From the NCBI RefSeq assembly GCF_002149015.1, contig NZ_NGFO01000014.1:1-64000 (forward strand): a stretch of 64,000 nt of DNA, read 5' to 3'. This DNA is from Gordonia lacunae (GTDB taxonomy: Bacteria > Actinomycetota > Actinomycetes > Mycobacteriales > Mycobacteriaceae). The position numbers were made by a program, and so were the translations under genes. Positions 1-8,151 of the stretch are shown here, piece by piece; the first letter of the stretch is position 1, and the number at the start of each line of letters is the position of its first letter. The notes under the pieces are model-generated. The model was given only the letters and a program-made list of their open reading frames with translations. It was not told the origin of the DNA and did no database searches.

Positions 1-119
1 TCATCATCGCCGCCGTCTTCCTTGCGGGCGCATGCCTCGGCCGCTGGTGTCGTCCCGGGGCGCGGGCCGACACCAGCGGCCGAGGCATGCGCCCGCAAGG
101 AAGACGGCGGCGATGATGA
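1..119. repeat. Perfect 52-bp inverted repeat at the window edge
   Basis: Bases 1-52 are the exact reverse complement of bases 68-119, separated by a 15-base centre (53-67) that can itself pair at 54-57 with 63-66. The palindrome reaches base 1, so it may continue outside the window. The permease reading frame runs through both arms, so the last ~15 residues of that protein are encoded by the mirror image of its own upstream codons. This is unlike a terminator in length and perfection. A fold-back artefact at a contig end is the simplest explanation; a real long palindrome is possible. Confidence 0.95.
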
Positions 120-1464
120 CGAGGAACACGGTGGCCAGCACCCGCGATCCGCTGATGAGTGTGGTGAAGTTCGCGATCACGAGCAGGGTGATGCCGAGCA
201 GTCCGACGGTGCCCAGGATCGGCGCGATCCTGGTGTGCCACATCCGGGTGTCGGTGCCCTCACGCCGGAACCAGACGATGATCGCGAGGCTGGTGAGCAC
301 CATCAGCACGAGGATGCTGACGATCGCGACACCGGCCATCCAGGTGAACAACTGCAGCACGGGATCGGCGCCGGCGACCGCGAATGCGCCGACCAGCACG
401 AGCGCGGTCACCGTCTGCACCACGGACCCGACGTGGGGCGAACCGTGGCGAGCGTGGACCCGCATCAGCCGGCGCGGCGCCCAGCCCGTCCTCGACAGTG
501 CGAAGGTGTACCGCGCGATGGCGTTGTGGAAGGCGAGCAACGCGGCGAAAAGGCTGGTCACCAGCATCACCATCATGACGTCGGCGGCCACATCGCCGAG
601 GAAGGTGCTGGTGGCGACGAAGGTCAGGGTCGCCGGGTCGGCCTGCGCGGCGGCCTGCACCTGGTCGGAACCGAAGGCCAGCACCACCGCCCAACTCGCC
701 ACGGCGTAGAGGATTCCGATGGTGCCCACGGCGACGTAGGTCGCGACCGGGACGGTTCGTCTCGGAGTGCGGGCCTCTTCGCCGTAGATGGCCGTCGCCT
801 CGAAACCGACGAACGATCCGATCGCGAACATCAGCGCGATCCCGGGTGAGCCCGACAGGAACGCCGACGGCGTGAAGGAGACCACGTCGATGCCGTGTGC
901 GCCACCCTGCCCCAGCACTGCGACCGTCAGCGCGACGATCAGCGCGATCTCGGCGACGAGGAGGACACCGAGCACCTTCGCGCCGAGGTCGATGCTGCGA
1001 TAGCCGAGGACTGCGACCATGGCCATCAGGACGAGCGCCCACAGCCACCATGGCAGGTCGGGGCCACCGAATCGCCTGACGACGTCACGCATGGTGGACG
1101 CCGCCAGGCCGTAGATCGCCCCCTGGATGGTCGTGTAGGCGAGCAGCGCCAGGCCGGCCGAGCCCAGGCCGGCGCTGCGGCCCAGGCCCTTGGTGACGTA
1201 CGCGTAGAAGGCGCCGGTGTCGGTCACCGACGTGCTCATCGCCGCGTAGCCGACGCTGAAGACCAGCAGGACGGCGGCGGCGACGACGTAGGCCATCGGG
1301 GCTCCGGCGCCGTTGCCGATCGCGATCATCACGGGCAGGGAACCCGCGATCGAGGTGAGCGGCGCGGCCGCCGCGATGACCAGGAACACGATGCCGGCCA
1401 CACCGATCGAGCCCTGGAGGGCTGATCGTGCGGGAACCGTCGCCGGCTGGGTGGTGTCGACCAT
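4..1464 (-). CDS. APC-superfamily amino acid/amine permease
   Basis: About 486 residues with roughly 12 hydrophobic segments, so an inner-membrane secondary transporter of the amino acid-polyamine-organocation family. The motif GFEATAIYGEE with RTPRR (mid-protein) is typical of the family. The start is the ATG at 1464, preceded by AGGAGAG; the frame is open further upstream but without a ribosome site. The gene is divergent from a TetR regulator 143 bp away, which probably controls it. The substrate cannot be told; closeness to the iac island allows an aromatic acid or amine, but that is inference. The C-terminus is encoded inside the 1-119 palindrome and may not be genuine. Confidence 0.85.
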   Translation of the reverse strand: MVDTTQPATVPARSALQGSIGVAGIVFLVIAAAAPLTSIAGSLPVMIAIGNGAGAPMAYVVAAAVLLVFSVGYAAMSTSVTDTGAFYAYVTKGLGRSAGLGSAGLALLAYTTIQGAIYGLAASTMRDVVRRFGGPDLPWWLWALVLMAMVAVLGYRSIDLGAKVLGVLLVAEIALIVALTVAVLGQGGAHGIDVVSFTPSAFLSGSPGIALMFAIGSFVGFEATAIYGEEARTPRRTVPVATYVAVGTIGILYAVASWAVVLAFGSDQVQAAAQADPATLTFVATSTFLGDVAADVMMVMLVTSLFAALLAFHNAIARYTFALSRTGWAPRRLMRVHARHGSPHVGSVVQTVTALVLVGAFAVAGADPVLQLFTWMAGVAIVSILVLMVLTSLAIIVWFRREGTDTRMWHTRIAPILGTVGLLGITLLVIANFTTLISGSRVLATVFLVIIAAVFLAGACLGRWCRPAPRDDTSGRGMRPQGRRRR

Positions 1465-1486
1465 GTGGAGCTCTCCTGTCGAGTAT

Positions 1487-1578
1487 GGTTCAACGAACGT
1501 AGAACCAAGAGCTGTGATGGAGGCTACATCCGGGGTGCGCGCGTCGGAAGCGGAAGCAGGGTCGGTAAAACCTTTACC
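1487..1578. promoter_or_regulatory. Divergent permease/tetR control region with candidate operators
   Basis: Between the two divergent genes lie two inverted repeats: GTTC-AAC-GAAC at 1488-1498, inside a wider GGTTC...GAACC (1487-1506), and GGTAAA-ACC-TTTACC at 1564-1578. The second is 30 bp before the TetR start and 100 bp before the permease start. Either could be the TetR operator; no binding evidence beyond symmetry. Confidence 0.45.
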
Positions 1579-1607
1579 CTGGGCGGAATCGAGCTCATGG
1601 AGGTGTG

Positions 1608-2192
1608 ATGCCACGTCTCGTCGACCACGATGAGCGCCGGTCTGCCATCGTCGCCGCCGCGTGGCGGTTGCTCGCCGCGCGGGGCATCGACGGGATCAGC
1701 ATGCGGGACCTCGCGACGGAGGCCGGGTACACCAACGGAGCGCTCAGCCACTACTTCGCGGGCAAGGACGAGATCCTGCGCACCGCATACGAGTACGTCA
1801 TCGAAGCGACGAACTCCCGGATCGCGTCGGCGACCCGGCGCCGCACGGGTAGGTCGGCGCTGCGGACCCTGTGCCACGAACTGATGCCGCTGACCGACGA
1901 GGCCACCCTCGAGGCCCGCATCGCCATGTCGCTGTGGCAGCGAGCGATGACCGACACCGCGATGGCGGAGGTGAACAACGCGGCGGTCGCGGAGTGGAAG
2001 GTGCGGATGGCGCAGTTGTGGAACGAGGCGGTCGCGGCGGGTGAACTACCGGCCCGCGACATCGGCGTGGGAGTGGAGCTGCTGATGACGACCATCTTCG
2101 GCCTTCAGGTGACAGCGGTGCTGGACCCGCGGACGACGTCGCGCGTCGACCAGATCAGACTGGTCGACGCGATCCTCGACGGTGGCCCCTGA
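1608..2192 (+). CDS. TetR/AcrR-family transcriptional regulator
   Basis: About 194 residues. The N-terminal ~50 residues form a TetR helix-turn-helix (ISMRDLATEAGYTNGALSHYF...K), followed by a helical ligand-binding domain with no recognisable ligand signature. The ATG at 1608 is chosen because GGAGG lies 4 bases before it; a GTG at 1605 is too close to that site. Divergent from the APC permease and likely its repressor, acting on one of the inverted repeats in between. It ends just before the convergent sensor kinase gene. Confidence 0.9.
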   Translation: MPRLVDHDERRSAIVAAAWRLLAARGIDGISMRDLATEAGYTNGALSHYFAGKDEILRTAYEYVIEATNSRIASATRRRTGRSALRTLCHELMPLTDEATLEARIAMSLWQRAMTDTAMAEVNNAAVAEWKVRMAQLWNEAVAAGELPARDIGVGVELLMTTIFGLQVTAVLDPRTTSRVDQIRLVDAILDGGP

Positions 2193-2198
2193 TCGACC

Positions 2199-3680
2199 TC
2201 ACACCACGGTCGCCAGCGGGAGTGTCACCTGGACGGCGGTGCCGGACGGCTCGTTCGGCAGGTACCGGATCGTGCCGCCGTGCCGCTCGACGATGTGTTC
2301 GGAGATGATCAGCCCGATGCCCGAGCCGTCCTGCTTGGCCGAGAAGGCGCCGGACGCAAGCCGATCGGTGGGCGCGCCGGTCATGCCGCGGCCCTGGTCC
2401 CGGATCCACACCGAGGCCAGTCCGTCGGCCTCGCCGGTTTGGATCGAGAGTTCTTTGACCTCGGTCGTCGGACGGACGATCTCGTCGAGTGCGTTCACGC
2501 AGAGATTGATGATGACCTGACCGATGAGCACGTTCTCGCCCTGGATGGGCAGGTCGCGGTCGGGGATCTCGGCGTAGACGCGCACGCCCTGCTCGGCCGC
2601 GCGCAGTCGCACGAAATACAGGCTCTCCTCGACGGTCTCGTTGAGGTCCATGAGGGTCGTCGTACTCTCGATGCGTCGCACATAGCGTCGGACCGACGCC
2701 ACGATGTCGGCCGCGCGGTGGAGTTGCTTCTCGATCTGGTCGATGCCGTACGCGAGGCTGCGGGCGTCGACGGTCTCGGCCGAGACACGGGCTTTCAGAC
2801 CGCTGAGGTAGTTGGTCGACGCCGCGAGCGGTTGACCGAGCTCGTGGGCCAGGATCATGGCCATGTCGCCCATCGCGTGATAGCGGCTCAGGTACTGGAG
2901 GTTGGCCTCCTGGTAGGCGTTGCGTCGTTCCCATTCGACCCGGTCGGTCACGTCGCGGACGGTCAGTACCCGCGACCGGATGCCGTCGTGGGCGACGATC
3001 TCGAGTTCGCCCGCCAGCCACACGGTGCTGCCGTCGTCCTTGATGATCTCCTGCTGGATCTCCACCGAGCCCGCACCGTCCGTCAGACGTTCGACGACGG
3101 GATCGCTGGTGAGTCGCGGCTCGCACCGTCCGAGGTCTTCCAGATGGACCCCCGACAGTTCGGCGGGGGTCCGGCCGAACAGCTTCGCGGCCAGCGGTGA
3201 GATGTCGTCGATGCAGTTGTCGTCGTCGAGCACGACGATGCCGGCCGACGTGTGGGTCATGATGCGCTGCAACGACTCCGACACCCACGTGAGTTCCTCC
3301 TGCAACTCGACCTCGTCGGAGATGTTGCGGAACTCGACCATCACGACCGGCCCGTCCTCACAGTGCACGAGGGTGGCGCGCGCATCGGTGAGGAATTCGG
3401 TGCCGTCCTTGGCGCGGTACTTCCACTGTTTGCGACTCGACCCGTGGACCACCGCCGACTGGAGCCACGCCACCCCGACCTCCCGACGGTACTGACGTTC
3501 CTGGGCGCTCATGTGGTGCGCCTTCAGGGGCTTCAGCTCCTCGAGGGTGAAGCCGAAGATGCGGCACGCGGCCGGGTTCGCCCACAGGATGTTCTTCGAG
3601 CTCGCCTCGTGGATCAGGATCCCGGTGCCGGTGTGGCGGATCATCTGCTCGAAGTCCCGACGAGCGGGGAACATCGCCAT
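2199..3680 (-). CDS. Cytoplasmic PAS-PAS sensor histidine kinase (FixL-like)
   Basis: About 493 residues, no membrane segment. Two PAS domains (about 8-125 and 135-250) are followed by a dimerisation/phosphoacceptor helix with His279 in AHELGQPLAA, as in FixL-type kinases, then the ATP-binding domain: N box NLCVNALDE (392-400), G1 DQGRGM (428-433), G2 GSGIGL (452-457). PAS domains suggest sensing of a soluble or redox ligand, possibly the aromatic substrate. The likely partner is the FixJ-type regulator at 9108-9743; both bracket the iac-type oxygenase genes. Start at 3680 is favoured by GGTGAGG upstream; ATG at 3707 is an alternative. Divergent from iacA. Confidence 0.85.
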   Translation of the reverse strand: MAMFPARRDFEQMIRHTGTGILIHEASSKNILWANPAACRIFGFTLEELKPLKAHHMSAQERQYRREVGVAWLQSAVVHGSSRKQWKYRAKDGTEFLTDARATLVHCEDGPVVMVEFRNISDEVELQEELTWVSESLQRIMTHTSAGIVVLDDDNCIDDISPLAAKLFGRTPAELSGVHLEDLGRCEPRLTSDPVVERLTDGAGSVEIQQEIIKDDGSTVWLAGELEIVAHDGIRSRVLTVRDVTDRVEWERRNAYQEANLQYLSRYHAMGDMAMILAHELGQPLAASTNYLSGLKARVSAETVDARSLAYGIDQIEKQLHRAADIVASVRRYVRRIESTTTLMDLNETVEESLYFVRLRAAEQGVRVYAEIPDRDLPIQGENVLIGQVIINLCVNALDEIVRPTTEVKELSIQTGEADGLASVWIRDQGRGMTGAPTDRLASGAFSAKQDGSGIGLIISEHIVERHGGTIRYLPNEPSGTAVQVTLPLATVV

Positions 3681-3778
3681 CACCTCACCTTCGTCCGTGT
3701 TCGGCATCCACCCCAGCCAGGATTTACCCCAGCCGACCTTCGCCCCCGTCACGATGCCATGCAGTCGACCACGCGCAA

Positions 3779-3794
3779 GTAAGGAATTGCTTAC
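3779..3794. promoter_or_regulatory. 16-bp near-palindrome upstream of iacA
   Basis: GTAAGGAATTGCTTAC is symmetric except for one base pair. It centres about 62 bp upstream of the start predicted from the element at 3836-3851, a normal place for an activator. FixJ/NarL-family regulators bind palindromes of about this size, so it is a candidate site for the cluster's response regulator. A weaker, half-conserved copy starts at 11396. Confidence 0.45.
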
Positions 3795-3835
3795 CCGCGA
3801 CGCGGGAAATCCCGATACCGCGTCCGACTCCGCGT

Positions 3836-3851
3836 CCATAGTGTCGATCTC
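3836..3851 (+). promoter_or_regulatory. Candidate -10 region of the iacABCDEF promoter
   Basis: CCATAGTGTCGATCTC is matched at 14 of 16 positions by CCATAGCGTCGATGTC at 11433-11448 before the transporter gene. CATAGT would serve as the -10; no convincing -35 is present at the right spacing, which fits a promoter needing an activator. The predicted transcript starts near 3849, about 32-35 bases before iacA. Confidence 0.5.
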
Positions 3852-3884
3852 GAGATCGAGAGTCGATTCCGAACGGAGACAATG

Positions 3885-5057
3885 ATGACCGCGGAGAGCC
3901 TGACCGAACGGGTGTGTGCGGAACCGGTGGGGGCGGCACGCGACGCGGCCTTCGATCATGCGCTCGACGTGCTCCGGGATCGTCGCGACGAGTTCAACTC
4001 GCAGCGGTACGTCCCCGCCGACTACATCGCGTTGCTGAAACGGGCCGGCATGTACCGGGCCTCGACGCCCGCGGTGTTCGGGGGCGAGCCGATGGCTCCG
4101 TCGGACTTCATGTCGCTGGTCGAGCGGATCTCCGCCGTCGACCCCGCCACCGGGTGGGTGTCCAGCTTCGGGTCGTCGCTGGTGTACTTCGCCGCACTCC
4201 CGGCGGAGACGCAGCGGAAGATCTACGCGCATGGACCGGACATCGCCTACGCGGGCGGACTCTTCCCGATGCAGGAGGCCCAGAAGGTCGACGGCGGCTA
4301 CCTGTGCACCGGCGTCTGGCAGTTCGCGAGCGGGTGTCGCGGCGCCGACCTCATCGGCATCGGCCTGGCCGGCGGACCCGAGACCGACGGCAAGCCGCTG
4401 ACGGCACTGGTCGATCCGGCCGACGTGGAGATCGTCGAGAACTGGGACGTCGCCGGGATGAAGGCGACGGGCTCGCACGCCGTCCGCGCCGATCGGGTGT
4501 TCGTGCCGGAGGAGATGACCTTCGTGCGTGGCGGCCTGCCCCAGATCGACGAACCGCTGACCCGCTACCCGGCGCTGGCGTACGCCGCCCAGGTGCTCGC
4601 GGTGGTGACGCTGGGCGCCGCCCGGGGCGCGCTCGACTACGCGATCGAGGTCGGCGCCGCGCGGACCTCGATCACCGGCGGCGCCAGCAAGGGCAACCGG
4701 CCGGCCTACAAGAGTGGCCTCGCGGTCGCCGAGGCCGAATTGCGTTCGGCACGGGCGTTCTTCTACGAGAGCACCGACCGGGTGTGGGCCAAGGCCGTGG
4801 CCGGACAGCACATCTCGACCGACGACCAGGCACTGCTGAGGTTGAGCGCCACCCACGCCGCGCATGTCGGGCGCAGTGTCGTGCTGCAGGTCTTCGATCT
4901 CGCCGGGACCGGCGCCATCTACGAGACCCATCCACTCCAGCGGTATCTGCAGGACGCCCTCGTGCCCGCCCAGCACGCCATGTTGCAGACCAACACCTAC
5001 GAGGCCGCCGGTGCCCTGCTGCTCGGTCTCGAGGCCGGAATCCCCAGCTTTCCCTGA
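3885..5057 (+). CDS. iacA: IacA-like flavin-dependent monooxygenase (acyl-CoA dehydrogenase fold)
   Basis: About 390 residues over the full acyl-CoA dehydrogenase fold, but of the class that acts as a two-component flavin oxygenase (HsaA/HpaB relatives) rather than on CoA esters. The pattern WQFASGCRGAD and the MKATGSHAV segment are typical. In iac clusters IacA, fed with reduced flavin by IacG, starts oxidation of the indole ring of indole-3-acetate. The assignment rests on the following genes: small IacB, Rieske pair IacC/D, dehydrogenase IacE and reductase IacF, in the known order. ATG 3885 is better spaced from GGAG than ATG 3882. First gene of a six-gene run. Confidence 0.75.
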   Translation: MTAESLTERVCAEPVGAARDAAFDHALDVLRDRRDEFNSQRYVPADYIALLKRAGMYRASTPAVFGGEPMAPSDFMSLVERISAVDPATGWVSSFGSSLVYFAALPAETQRKIYAHGPDIAYAGGLFPMQEAQKVDGGYLCTGVWQFASGCRGADLIGIGLAGGPETDGKPLTALVDPADVEIVENWDVAGMKATGSHAVRADRVFVPEEMTFVRGGLPQIDEPLTRYPALAYAAQVLAVVTLGAARGALDYAIEVGAARTSITGGASKGNRPAYKSGLAVAEAELRSARAFFYESTDRVWAKAVAGQHISTDDQALLRLSATHAAHVGRSVVLQVFDLAGTGAIYETHPLQRYLQDALVPAQHAMLQTNTYEAAGALLLGLEAGIPSFP

Positions 5058-5119
5058 CATCCACACATCAGTCCGACATCACGCCACCCGACCTCTCGAC
5101 CGCGAGGAGTGCACCGCCC

Positions 5120-5482
5120 ATGACCGACGAACCGTTGCGCACACTGTTCTGCGTGGGGAACAACCAGAACTTCTTCGACCTGCCCAAGGCTGATATCGGG
5201 CCGGTGTGGGAGGCGACGATGGAGTTCCTCACGGGTCTGAAGAACCTCGACGGTGTCGACATCATCGGGACCTTCGACGACGACGCCCACATGGTCGGGC
5301 CGTCGGATGGCTGGCCCTGGACGTTCTACGTCCTCGCCGACGTGCGCGACCAACCCACCGTGAAGGCAGCGTGCAACCTGTTGCGCACCACCATGGTCGG
5401 CGAGTACGCGCTCTGGAAGTACTTCAAGGTCGAGGCGCGGATGGGCCGAGCTCTCACCATCCGGGACGACGTTCCTTCGTGA
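5120..5482 (+). CDS. iacB: IacB-like small protein of unknown function
   Basis: 120 residues, soluble, no known catalytic motif; rich in aromatic residues (DGWPWTFYVLADV, ALWKYFKVEAR). A small protein at this position between the flavin oxygenase and the Rieske subunits is characteristic of indole-3-acetate clusters, where it is called IacB and has no assigned chemistry. GAGGAG lies 10 bases before the ATG. Co-transcribed with iacA (62-base gap). Confidence 0.7.
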   Translation: MTDEPLRTLFCVGNNQNFFDLPKADIGPVWEATMEFLTGLKNLDGVDIIGTFDDDAHMVGPSDGWPWTFYVLADVRDQPTVKAACNLLRTTMVGEYALWKYFKVEARMGRALTIRDDVPS

Positions 5483-5567
5483 CCGCTCCCTCATGACCGT
5501 CGCCTCATGACCGTCGCCTCCTGACGCGGCAACCGAACCCGACCCCCGACCATACGAAGGAACATCG

Positions 5568-6845
5568 ATGACCACCATCGAGCGGCCGACCCGCGGCTTC
5601 GCGGACCTCGCCGACAAGGACCGCGTCGCCGGTCAGCTCTACACCGATCCCGAGATCTTCGCCGAGGAGATGCGCAAGATCTTCTATCGCACCTGGGTGT
5701 GGGTCGCGCACGAGAGCGAGGTCCCCGAGGCGGGCTCGTTCAAGACCACCCAGGTCGGTGATCAACCGGTCATCGTGACCCGGGATCGCAAGGGCAACTT
5801 CAACACGCTGCTCAACCGGTGCCGGCACCGCGGCGCGACGGTGTGCGACCAGCGCAGCGGCAAGGCCAACGGTTTCACCTGCCCGTACCACAACTGGTCC
5901 TACACCCTCGACGGTCGACTCCGCGGCATCCCGTACCCGGACGGGTACGAGGGCGTCGTCGAGAAGAACGACTTCCCGCTGCAGAAGCTGCGCACCGAGA
6001 GCTACCTCGGCATGATCTTCGCGACGTTCAACACCGAGATCGAGCCGCTCGAGGACCACCTGGGCGACGCCAAGATCTGGATGGAGCGATTCCTCAAGCA
6101 GTCCAACGGATTTCCCACCAAGGTCCTCGGCAGCCACAAGTTCCGCTTCAAGGGCAACTGGAAGATCCAGCTCGAGAACACCACCGACGGCTATCACTTC
6201 CCGATGGTGCACAAGTCGTGGATGGCCTCCGTCGACGCCGAGACCGCGAACATGATGTCGTTCATGGACGATCCGGCCGCCGAGACACATGCGCTCGGCA
6301 ACGGGCACAGTGTCGCGATCATGGCGGCGGCACACGCCGACCTCGACATCGACGACGGTAGCGAGGAGATCCAGCCGCGGTTCCAGCACCTGGTCGATGA
6401 ATTGGCCGAGGCGGGGGAGAGCCCCGAGCGTATCCGTCGCTACATGCGTTCGATGCACGGTTGTGGGTTCAACCTCAACATGTTTCCCAACATCGCGATG
6501 TCGTCGTCGTTCTTCCGCGTCCTCATCCCGATCAGCGTGGACGTCACCGAGGTGTGGCACATGGCGATCGGCATGGAGGGCGGGCCGGAGAGCATCAACC
6601 GCGAACGCCTGCGCATCCATGAGCACTTCCAGGGTCCTTTCGGGTTCGGCAGTCCGGACGATGCGGAGGGATGGGACCGGGTGCAGATCGGCGCCGGGGG
6701 CAACCCGACCATGCCGATCCTGGTGAACCGCGGGGAGAACCGCGAGTACACCACCGAAGAGGGCTGGCCCACTTCGCATGTCACCGACGAGACCGGGATG
6801 CGTGAGTCCTACGGCATGTGGAAGAAGATGATGAGCGATGACTGA
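5568..6845 (+). CDS. iacC: Aromatic-ring-hydroxylating dioxygenase, large subunit (IacC-like)
   Basis: 425 residues. The Rieske [2Fe-2S] ligands are visible as Cys85-X-His87 and Cys105-X2-His108, and the mononuclear iron site as Asp207, His210 and His215 in ENTTDGYHFPMVH. The C-terminal domain has the length of a ring-hydroxylating oxygenase alpha subunit. With IacD it forms the terminal oxygenase; IacF supplies electrons. In the iac pathway this step leads from an oxidised indole acetate to catechol. Start ATG has AAGGAAC six bases upstream. The last 8 bases overlap iacD. Confidence 0.85.
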   Translation: MTTIERPTRGFADLADKDRVAGQLYTDPEIFAEEMRKIFYRTWVWVAHESEVPEAGSFKTTQVGDQPVIVTRDRKGNFNTLLNRCRHRGATVCDQRSGKANGFTCPYHNWSYTLDGRLRGIPYPDGYEGVVEKNDFPLQKLRTESYLGMIFATFNTEIEPLEDHLGDAKIWMERFLKQSNGFPTKVLGSHKFRFKGNWKIQLENTTDGYHFPMVHKSWMASVDAETANMMSFMDDPAAETHALGNGHSVAIMAAAHADLDIDDGSEEIQPRFQHLVDELAEAGESPERIRRYMRSMHGCGFNLNMFPNIAMSSSFFRVLIPISVDVTEVWHMAIGMEGGPESINRERLRIHEHFQGPFGFGSPDDAEGWDRVQIGAGGNPTMPILVNRGENREYTTEEGWPTSHVTDETGMRESYGMWKKMMSDD

Positions 6846-7335
6846 CCTGCACACCTTCAACGACCCGCGCGTCCTCCGCGCCATCGCGCTCGTGTGGAAG
6901 GAGGCCGAACTCCTCGACGCCAAGGACTATCCGGCGTGGGAGGCCCTCTACACCGACGACGCGCACTACGTCATCCCGATCGATCCCGACACCGACGACT
7001 TCGACTCGTCGCTGAACATGGTGTACGACGACAAGCGGATGCGCCGGCTGCGCGTCGAGCGGATGATGCAGGGGTACGCACCGTCGGCGGTCGCCGCGGC
7101 CCGGACGGTGCGCGTCATCTCGCGCTTCACGGTGTCCGACGTGAGCGACGACACCGTCATCCTGCGCTCGGCGCAGATCCTCAACGCGTTCAAGCGCGAC
7201 ACCTTCTCGACGATCGGCGCCGAGCTCACCCACACCATCGAGCTCGGACCCGACGGGAGCGACCGGATCAGCCTGAAGGTGGCCCGCCTCATCGACAGCG
7301 AGGACGCGGTCAGCGCCTCGGGATACCTGGTGTGA
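6838..7335 (+). CDS. iacD: Aromatic-ring-hydroxylating dioxygenase, small subunit (IacD-like)
   Basis: 165 residues with the NTF2-like fold expected of oxygenase beta subunits (EAELLDAKDYPAWEALYTDD start, conserved cone of beta strands). It has no metal ligands and is expected to have a structural role in the alpha3beta3 oxygenase with IacC. It overlaps the end of iacC by 8 bases, so translation is coupled. Confidence 0.85.
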   Translation: MTDLHTFNDPRVLRAIALVWKEAELLDAKDYPAWEALYTDDAHYVIPIDPDTDDFDSSLNMVYDDKRMRRLRVERMMQGYAPSAVAAARTVRVISRFTVSDVSDDTVILRSAQILNAFKRDTFSTIGAELTHTIELGPDGSDRISLKVARLIDSEDAVSASGYLV

Positions 7336-7349
7336 GGGCGGAAGTGGAC

Positions 7350-8111
7350 ATGGACTCGATCATGGACTCGACCAAGGGGATCGCGGTCGTCACCGGCGCC
7401 GCCGGCGGGATGGGTTCGTTCATCGCCCGTCGATTGCATCGGGACGGTCATCGTGTCCTGCTCACCGACATCGCACTCGACGCGGCCCAGCGGATCGCCG
7501 AGGACCTCTCGCCCGACGGGTCGACCGCTCGGGCATCGGTTCTCGACGTCGCGCACCGCCAGAACTTCGTCGATGCGCTGGCGCACGTGCAGTCGCTGTG
7601 GGGCACCCCGACGATCGTCGTCAACAACGCCGCACTGACCCAGGCGGCCGATCTGATGACGATCGACGAGCCGGATTTCACCCGCGTGCTGAACACCAAC
7701 GTCAACAGCATCTTCTTCGGCTGTCAGGTATTCGGTGCCGCGATGGCCGACGAGGGTTACGGCCGCATCGTCAACATGGCCTCGCTGGCCGGTCAGAACG
7801 GCGGCACCGCCACCGGCGCGCACTACGCCACGTCGAAGGGTGCGATCCTGACGGTCACCAAGATCTTCGCGAAAGAGCTTGCGGCCAAGGGGGTCACGGT
7901 CAACGCGATCGCGCCCGGACCGCACGACCTGCCCGTGGTGAAGGCGACCGTGCCGCCGGAGAAACTCGATGCCGTGATCGCCGGAATCCCCGTCGGCAAG
8001 CTGGGCAGCCCCGACTTCATCGGGGACATGGTCGGCCTGTTGACCGCCGCGAACGCCTTCTTCGTCACCGGTGCGTGCTGGGACGTCAACGGCGGGCTCT
8101 TCGTCCGCTGA
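7350..8111 (+). CDS. iacE: Short-chain dehydrogenase/reductase (IacE-like)
   Basis: About 253 residues. NAD(P)-binding TGAAGGMG near the N-terminus, NNAA motif, and a catalytic Ser...Tyr-X3-Lys (YATSK) are present, so an active SDR is expected. In iac clusters IacE carries out a dehydrogenase step between the flavin oxygenase and the ring dioxygenase. ATG 7350 follows GGCGGAAG; a GTG at 7332 overlapping the iacD stop is possible and would add 6 residues. Confidence 0.75.
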   Translation: MDSIMDSTKGIAVVTGAAGGMGSFIARRLHRDGHRVLLTDIALDAAQRIAEDLSPDGSTARASVLDVAHRQNFVDALAHVQSLWGTPTIVVNNAALTQAADLMTIDEPDFTRVLNTNVNSIFFGCQVFGAAMADEGYGRIVNMASLAGQNGGTATGAHYATSKGAILTVTKIFAKELAAKGVTVNAIAPGPHDLPVVKATVPPEKLDAVIAGIPVGKLGSPDFIGDMVGLLTAANAFFVTGACWDVNGGLFVR

Positions 8112-8151
8112 CCGCACCCTTCGCACCATCCGACCTCACCAGGAGCACACC

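Noticed and set aside
22-1425. Several plus-strand frames across the permease
   Set aside because: Composition is that of reverse-strand shadows; the minus-strand permease has helices and a ribosome site.
3708-5066. Upstream extension of the kinase frame to 5066
   Set aside because: It is the antisense shadow of iacA, with Arg/Gly/His-rich sequence and no relation to kinases.
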